The translations under genes were made by a program, and so were the position numbers. 64,000 bases of DNA, from contig DASYAU010000149.1 of NCBI GenBank assembly GCA_036501185.1, positions 11,799 to 75,798 of the forward strand, written 5' to 3'. The notes beneath the pieces are model-generated. The model had not been told where the DNA came from, did no database searches, and saw only the letters and a list, made by a program, of their open reading frames with translations. The stretch comes from Korobacter sp036501185 (GTDB taxonomy: Bacteria; Acidobacteriota; Terriglobia; Terriglobales; Acidobacteriaceae). This document shows, in pieces, positions 59,471 to 64,000 of this stretch (within the stretch, counting starts at the first letter, position 1; every line of letters begins with the position of its first letter).

Positions 59471-61114
59471 GTGAAAATTGCGCTCGGCCAGATCAATCCC
59501 ACTGTCGGCGATTTCGTTGGGAATGCGGCAAAAATCGTGCAATACGCCACCCAGGCCCGCCAGCGTGGGGCGGAGATCGTCTTATTTCCTGAACTCTCGA
59601 TTTGCGGCTATCCGCCGCGAGACCTGGTGGAACGGACATCGTTCGTGGCACGCAATCGCGAGGTCGCCGAAGAAATTGCCCGCCAGACGGTTGGGATCAC
59701 GGTAGTCGCGGGGCTGGTGACGCCGGCCAACAGCCACACGGGGAAATCGGTAATGAATTCGGCGGCGGTTCTGCGCGACGGAAAGATCGCGATGATCCAG
59801 TCAAAACGCCTTCTGCCGACTTACGATGTGTTCGACGAGATGAGGAATTTTGCGTGGGCCGAGCGGCAGGACGTGTTCAGAGAACACAATGTCCCGGTGG
59901 CGCTCACCATCTGCGAAGACGCATGGAACGACAAAGATTTCTGGGACCGTCCGCTGTATGGCAAAGATCCGGTTGCGGACCTCATGTCGGCGGGTGGAAG
60001 AATCCTGCTGAATATTTCCGCATCACCTTTTTACGTTGGCAAACCGGAATTGCGGTGCAAGATGCTCACCGCGATCGCTAAGAAATACAAGGTTCCTGTG
60101 GCGCTCTGTAACCAGGTTGGCGGTAACGACAGCATTATCTTCGATGGCGCTAGCGTGGTGATTAGCCCGCGCGGGGAAGTACTGGCCCAGGGCAGGCCGT
60201 TCGAAGAAGATCTCGTATTCTGCGACACCGATGCCTCCTCCGGAGACTTGCATCCGCAGCTCGTAGGTGAAGAACCGAATGCGTACGCGGCTCTCGTACT
60301 GGGCACGCGCGATTACGTGCACAAATGCGGGTTTAAAAGGGCGCTCATCGGCTTGAGCGGCGGCATCGATTCGGCGCTCACGGCGGCGATTGCAGTGGAT
60401 GCGCTCGGCGCGGAAAACGTAATGGGCGTTGGCATGCCCGGGCCGTACTCATCGCAAGGCAGCATCAATGATGCGGAGGCGCTGGCGAAGAACCTGGGCA
60501 TCCGGTTCGCGCTGATTCCTATCGACAAAATTGTCGAGAGTTTCTCCGAAACTCTTGCACCCGTGTTTAGCGGATACAAGGAAGACACTACCGAAGAGAA
60601 CATCCAGTCGCGTGTTCGCGGGAATATCCTGATGTCCCTTTCGAACAAGTTCGGGGCGCTCGTGCTCAGCACGGGCAACAAATCAGAACTTGCGGTCGGG
60701 TATTGCACCCTGTACGGAGATATGGCGGGCGGCCTCGCGGTGATTTCCGATGTTCCGAAGACGCTGGTATATCGATTGTCGCGGTACGTTAACGCGCGGC
60801 GGGAGATCATTCCGCAATCGACGATCGATAAGCCTCCCAGCGCTGAACTGCGACCCGACCAGAAAGATACGGACAGCCTGCCTGAGTACGACGTGCTGGA
60901 TGCTATTCTCGATGACTACGTGGAAGACATGAAGAGCGCAAGCGACATCGCAAAGGCCCATGGTTTCGACCTCGCGCTTGTGAAGCGAGTGATCGCAATG
61001 ATCGAACGCACCGAATATAAGCGGCAGCAGGCGGCGCCGGGGTTGAAGATTTCGCCGAAGGCGTTCGGTGTAGGCCGGCGTTTTCCTATCGCAGCACGTA
61101 CGGAAGTCCAATAA
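59471..61114 (+). CDS. nadE: NAD+ synthase, glutamine-dependent
   Basis: A 547-residue two-domain enzyme making NAD from deamido-NAD, ATP and glutamine. The N-terminal nitrilase domain has the Glu41-Lys112-Cys148 triad (LFPELSICGYPPRDL, SKRLLPTYDVFDE, LTICEDAWND). The C-terminal synthetase domain has the PP-loop SGGIDSALTAAI and LSTGNKSELAVGYCTLYGDM. The GTG start is set by the conserved MKIALGQINPTVGD N-terminus. The DsbA-like gene follows after 14 bases. Confidence 0.96.
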   Translation: MKIALGQINPTVGDFVGNAAKIVQYATQARQRGAEIVLFPELSICGYPPRDLVERTSFVARNREVAEEIARQTVGITVVAGLVTPANSHTGKSVMNSAAVLRDGKIAMIQSKRLLPTYDVFDEMRNFAWAERQDVFREHNVPVALTICEDAWNDKDFWDRPLYGKDPVADLMSAGGRILLNISASPFYVGKPELRCKMLTAIAKKYKVPVALCNQVGGNDSIIFDGASVVISPRGEVLAQGRPFEEDLVFCDTDASSGDLHPQLVGEEPNAYAALVLGTRDYVHKCGFKRALIGLSGGIDSALTAAIAVDALGAENVMGVGMPGPYSSQGSINDAEALAKNLGIRFALIPIDKIVESFSETLAPVFSGYKEDTTEENIQSRVRGNILMSLSNKFGALVLSTGNKSELAVGYCTLYGDMAGGLAVISDVPKTLVYRLSRYVNARREIIPQSTIDKPPSAELRPDQKDTDSLPEYDVLDAILDDYVEDMKSASDIAKAHGFDLALVKRVIAMIERTEYKRQQAAPGLKISPKAFGVGRRFPIAARTEVQ

Positions 61115-61128
61115 AAAGAGAGCAGCCA

Positions 61129-61989
61129 TTGATCAAGAAAATTCGAACATTCGCCGTTACACTTCTGCTTGGCACCACGGTCTCTGCGCAAACCTCAGCG
61201 AGCGCCAACTTGCCCAGCCAGGAGACGGTGAAATCTTTCATCGAGCACCTGGTCGGCTACGTCCCGAATATGAAGATCGAAGTTGCACGGATCAAGCCCG
61301 CGGAAGCGCCTGGGGTCGCCAGTGTGACGGTGAGCATGGGCAATGGGCAGGGAAATCAATTGCTGAATTTCTACGTGACGCCAGACGGAAAGTGGGCCTT
61401 CATCGGTGGGAGCTTGATGCCATTTGGCGCCGATCCATTTGCGTACTACCGCAAGGTACTCGCGAAGGCAGACGGGCCGATCAGGGGGCCGCGAATGGTC
61501 AAGGCGACGATCGTTGAGTTCGCCGACCTGGAATGCCCTGCGTGCAAGGCGGCGCTCGCGAACATCGAGAAAATGCAGGCGGAGAACCCGGAAGTGCGGG
61601 TGATCTTCCAGAACTTCCCGTTGGAATCGATCCATCCGTGGGCGCTGCGAGCCGCTCTTTACGTGGACTGCATGAAGTCGAATAGCGCGGTGGACTGGAA
61701 GTTCATTGACACGGTGTACGAACACCAGGAAGAGATCAACGACACGAACGCCGATACGACGCTGAAGCTGTATGCCACATCCGCGGGCGCGGACGCCAAT
61801 ATCGCGGCGTGCATCGCCGATCCGAAGACGATGGCGGACGTGAAGGCATCGGAACAGTTGGGCGAATCGGTGTCGGTGAATTCGACGCCGACGTTGTTCC
61901 TGAACGGCCGCAAGATCGAGTCGTTCAACTCGCTGCCGTACGACACGTTCAAACAACTGGTGGATTACGCCCTGAACAATCCCAATTAG
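61129..61989 (+). CDS. secreted DsbA-like thioredoxin-fold protein
   Basis: A 286-residue exported protein with a signal peptide (FAVTLLLGTTVSAQ). A small N-terminal domain (about 25-115) precedes a DsbA/DsbG-like domain with the CPAC active site at 136-139 and the cis-Pro loop VNSTPTLFLNG. It may oxidise or isomerise disulfides in the periplasm. The start appears to be TTG 61129, the only one that keeps the signal peptide whole. It probably shares the nadE transcript and ends at a terminator. Confidence 0.87.
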   Translation: MIKKIRTFAVTLLLGTTVSAQTSASANLPSQETVKSFIEHLVGYVPNMKIEVARIKPAEAPGVASVTVSMGNGQGNQLLNFYVTPDGKWAFIGGSLMPFGADPFAYYRKVLAKADGPIRGPRMVKATIVEFADLECPACKAALANIEKMQAENPEVRVIFQNFPLESIHPWALRAALYVDCMKSNSAVDWKFIDTVYEHQEEINDTNADTTLKLYATSAGADANIAACIADPKTMADVKASEQLGESVSVNSTPTLFLNGRKIESFNSLPYDTFKQLVDYALNNPN

Positions 61990-62008
61990 GTTTTTAGGAT
62001 TTACCTGT

Positions 62009-62032
62009 GCCCGCCCGAGTGGCGGGCTTTTT
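62009..62032 (+). terminator. terminator after the DsbA-like gene
   Basis: GCCCGCC (62009-62015) and GGCGGGC (62021-62027) with loop CGAGT, then TTTTTG. Confidence 0.88.
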
Positions 62033-62034
62033 GT

Positions 62035-63882
62035 TTATATCCCGCGGGGCAGGGCGATGGTGTCGAGCTTGGGATCGGCCATCTTCAGGATACGCGGAGT
62101 AATGATGACGAGCAGTTCGGACTCGATTCCTTCCACGTCGCTAGTGCGAAGAAGCGCGCCGATGCCTGGGATCTGGCCGATACCCGGCACACCGGTTAGC
62201 GTTTTCGCTTGCGATTCGGTGAGGTAGCTGATCACCACACCGGGTTCGCCATCCTTCAGCGAAATCACGCCCTTATACTCCTGGTTGTTGATGATGGGGA
62301 TGCCATTGTTTGTCCCGGCGCCCAAAGAGCGGATCTGCATCTCGAGGTTCAGGCGCACGTCGCGGTTCGATTGAATGGACGGCGTAGCTTTGACGGTTAG
62401 ACCGAGGTCCTCGTAATTGAATGACGGGAAAGGCGCGATGTAACTGCCGTTTCCAATGACGTTGGCAATTGCAGCCGTGTTATAGATCGGCGAAAAGGTG
62501 CTGTTCAAGATGGGATAGCGCTCGCCGATGCGGATAGTGGCTGGCGAATTCTGCTCCGCGCGCATGGTGAGATGATCGAGCGACTGCAGGTCGCTCTTGT
62601 TGACGTTCAGATTCAAGGTTGCGCCAGGAAGCGTCAATGCCATCAGCGTCAATCCGCCGCCATAAGTCGCGAAAGGCGTAGAGAACAGGGAAGAAGCTTG
62701 GCCGCCGAGGGCCTGCGCCAGCAATGCCTGGATGCTCGTGCCGTTCGCCTGGTTGATTGCGCCGGACGAGATGAGATTGTTGATCAACGTATTGATGTTG
62801 GTCGATCCAAGCTGGGAGAGCGCGGGGCCGAGCGCGAACGTAGTGAATTGCTGCGGCGGTTGAATTCCGAGCTGGCGTGTGAGGTTTCCGCTGACCTGGT
62901 AAACATTAACATCGATGGCGACCTGCGGTCGGGCGCTGTCGAGGTCGTCGAAGAAGCGGGTCACGGCTTCGACGGTTTGCGAGGGTGCGCGAACCGTGAT
63001 GGAATTCTGCGAAGGCTGCGCCACGACGAAACGAACATCGAAAATCACGCGAAACACGTTCACGATGTCCTGGATTTCCGTCGGCGTGGTGGCTTCCGGG
63101 AGATAAAACGTGCGAAGGGTATTGCGCTGAAAGTCGCGTCGGTTCGATGCGCTGTCGTCCATTATGAGAACAGACCGCATCCCGAGCGGGACCCAGAATG
63201 TTTTGGTGGCGTCGGCGAGCGCTTCGGAAGCGTGGAGAAAATCGGTTTCATCGAGGTCAAAGCGTACGCGACGGCTCTGCACGCTTTTATCGATGTCGAC
63301 GTTGATACCGTAAGCCTGCATCACTTGCGTGATCAGTCCGCGAGAGTCGCCGCGGTAGCTGAACGCCTTCTTTACATTCGCGGGGATTAGCTGAATGGGC
63401 GGCGCAAACCGTTCGTCGTCGGTGTAGCGGACCGAGGTGTTGGTCGCGGAGACAGGCGGCAGTGCATTGCGGAGTTGCTGCAAGGCGAATTGGTTGTTCG
63501 GATCGATGCGAAGCGCCTCTCGGTAGTCGGCCTGCGCTTCGATCGGAGTGTTGTTTTCCATGGCGCGATTGCCGCGTTGTATTTGCTCCATCACCGCGTC
63601 AACACGCATTGTTTCGCGGGCGGTGGCGTAGTCCACATTCTTCGGATCGAGGTCCGCGGCAGTGCGGAAGTGATCGAGCGCTTCGAGAAGGTGATCTTCT
63701 TTCTTGAGTTTCATGCCCTCGCTGAATTCGTGGCGCGCCTGCTTCTGTTGATGTTTCGAGGGCTTTGCCACTTTTTGTTTCACGTTGACGGGAGGGTCGA
63801 CCGCGGGCATTTGCGGCGAGGGAAGGTTCTGCGCCAGCAACGCGGAAACGCTGAGCAGCACGGCGGCTGCAAAGGCCTTCAT
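62035..63882 (-). CDS. TPR-containing secretin (GspD/PilQ superfamily)
   Basis: A 615-residue outer-membrane pore protein. After a signal peptide come TPR-like helices (FSEGMKLKKEDHLLEALDHF and later, about 50-150). An STN/secretin N-domain segment lies near 180-260. An N1-like domain (TFYLPEATTPTEIQDIVNVF, VTRFFDDLDSARPQVAIDVN) comes before the C-terminal secretin barrel with VPGIGQIPGIGALLR and ELLVIITPRIL. ATG 63882 follows GGAG by five bases and overlaps the stop of the upstream gene. No inner-membrane secretion or pilus genes are visible in the window. Confidence 0.9.
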   Translation of the reverse strand: MKAFAAAVLLSVSALLAQNLPSPQMPAVDPPVNVKQKVAKPSKHQQKQARHEFSEGMKLKKEDHLLEALDHFRTAADLDPKNVDYATARETMRVDAVMEQIQRGNRAMENNTPIEAQADYREALRIDPNNQFALQQLRNALPPVSATNTSVRYTDDERFAPPIQLIPANVKKAFSYRGDSRGLITQVMQAYGINVDIDKSVQSRRVRFDLDETDFLHASEALADATKTFWVPLGMRSVLIMDDSASNRRDFQRNTLRTFYLPEATTPTEIQDIVNVFRVIFDVRFVVAQPSQNSITVRAPSQTVEAVTRFFDDLDSARPQVAIDVNVYQVSGNLTRQLGIQPPQQFTTFALGPALSQLGSTNINTLINNLISSGAINQANGTSIQALLAQALGGQASSLFSTPFATYGGGLTLMALTLPGATLNLNVNKSDLQSLDHLTMRAEQNSPATIRIGERYPILNSTFSPIYNTAAIANVIGNGSYIAPFPSFNYEDLGLTVKATPSIQSNRDVRLNLEMQIRSLGAGTNNGIPIINNQEYKGVISLKDGEPGVVISYLTESQAKTLTGVPGIGQIPGIGALLRTSDVEGIESELLVIITPRILKMADPKLDTIALPRGI

Positions 63883-64000
63883 AGCAGCTCCGTGCAGCAG
63901 GTGACGCAATGGGTCGGCCGATGCTGTTCCAGCGCTTCGAGGGTGTAGATTCCAGTAGCGACGGCGAGCACGGGAATGTTGAGTTGCTGTGCGGCTTGGA
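63879..64000 (-). CDS. C-terminal end of a HAD-like hydrolase gene (cut by the window edge)
   Basis: An open frame enters from beyond base 64000 and ends at TGA 63881-63879, overlapping the ATG of the secretin gene (ATGA). The last 39 residues contain IPVLAVATGIYTLEALEQHR and end in CCTELL. This resembles the C-terminus of phosphoglycolate phosphatase-like HAD proteins, where an AVATG strand is followed by a helix and a LxEL tail. The catalytic motifs would be outside the window. The tight overlap argues for co-expression with the secretin. Confidence 0.6.
   Translation of the reverse strand, partial: QAAQQLNIPVLAVATGIYTLEALEQHRPTHCVTCCTELL

Overview
The window reads as a gene-dense stretch of chromosome from a Gram-negative, high-GC bacterium. 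Lipid A synthesis (lpxB), an LptE-like lipoprotein and a TPR-secretin show two membranes. The mix of a kinase-TolB/FlgO-TPR protein, paired MacB-type permeases, a roughly 1050-residue sortilin/BNR protein, a DUF255 thioredoxin-fold protein and many secreted TPR proteins fits Acidobacteriota (Terriglobia, Koribacter-like). The phylum is an inference from gene content and style, not from a marker gene. I saw no rRNA, tRNA, insertion sequence, integrase, prophage or CRISPR array.

Layout. 1-7.5 kb: the end of pheA, lon with a clear terminator, two MacB/FtsX-type permeases, and a small protein coupled to a MidA-type methyltransferase. 7.5-12.6 kb: an M1-peptidase-like protein with a broken zinc site, lpxB, a STAS protein and a secreted amidohydrolase. 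12.9-21.9 kb: an ankyrin protein, an ABC exporter, an orphan ketosynthase, an acyl-CoA dehydrogenase, a SRPBCC protein, threonine aldolase and hemW. 21.9-29.4 kb, all plus strand: meaB-mce-tsaB-rimI, a DUF465 protein, then psd-pssA-(Asd/Usg-like)-lptE-holA, joined mostly by start/stop overlaps. 29.6-33.1 kb: a large Ser/Thr kinase and two small proteins. 33.05-33.73 kb: a gene-free, repeat-rich gap between convergent genes.

33.7-48.7 kb: a secreted transglutaminase-like protein, an Old Yellow Enzyme, an SDR, inositol-phosphate synthase, a coiled-coil membrane protein, DUF421, PolX, a CPA2 antiporter, the DUF255 protein, GNAT, MFS and tatA. 48.8-57.4 kb: the sortilin/BNR protein, ArsR, and a minus-strand cluster TPR-NfeD-slipin-SPOR, followed by a secreted Pro/Thr-rich protein. 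57.5-64 kb: NDH-2, a lone receiver domain, nadE, a DsbA-like protein, a TPR-secretin, and the tail of a HAD-like gene cut by the window edge.

Working together: meaB and mce belong to methylmalonyl-CoA metabolism, and the nearby acyl-CoA dehydrogenase may feed it. psd and pssA make phosphatidylethanolamine; lpxB and lptE serve LPS. Tat, LPS transport and the secretin concern the envelope.

The main general signal is a recurrent promoter layout. A -10 hexamer lies 6-9 bases before the start codon, usually with no Shine-Dalgarno sequence, in front of at least eight genes (6067, lpxB, the ketosynthase, hemW, the kinase, polX, arsR, nadE). This suggests leaderless mRNAs are common here. Other points are a probably inactive M1 peptidase homologue, a Cys-less Asd homologue inside an envelope operon, an inverted repeat in the arsR promoter, and a 24-bp near-perfect palindrome between a receiver-domain gene and nadE.
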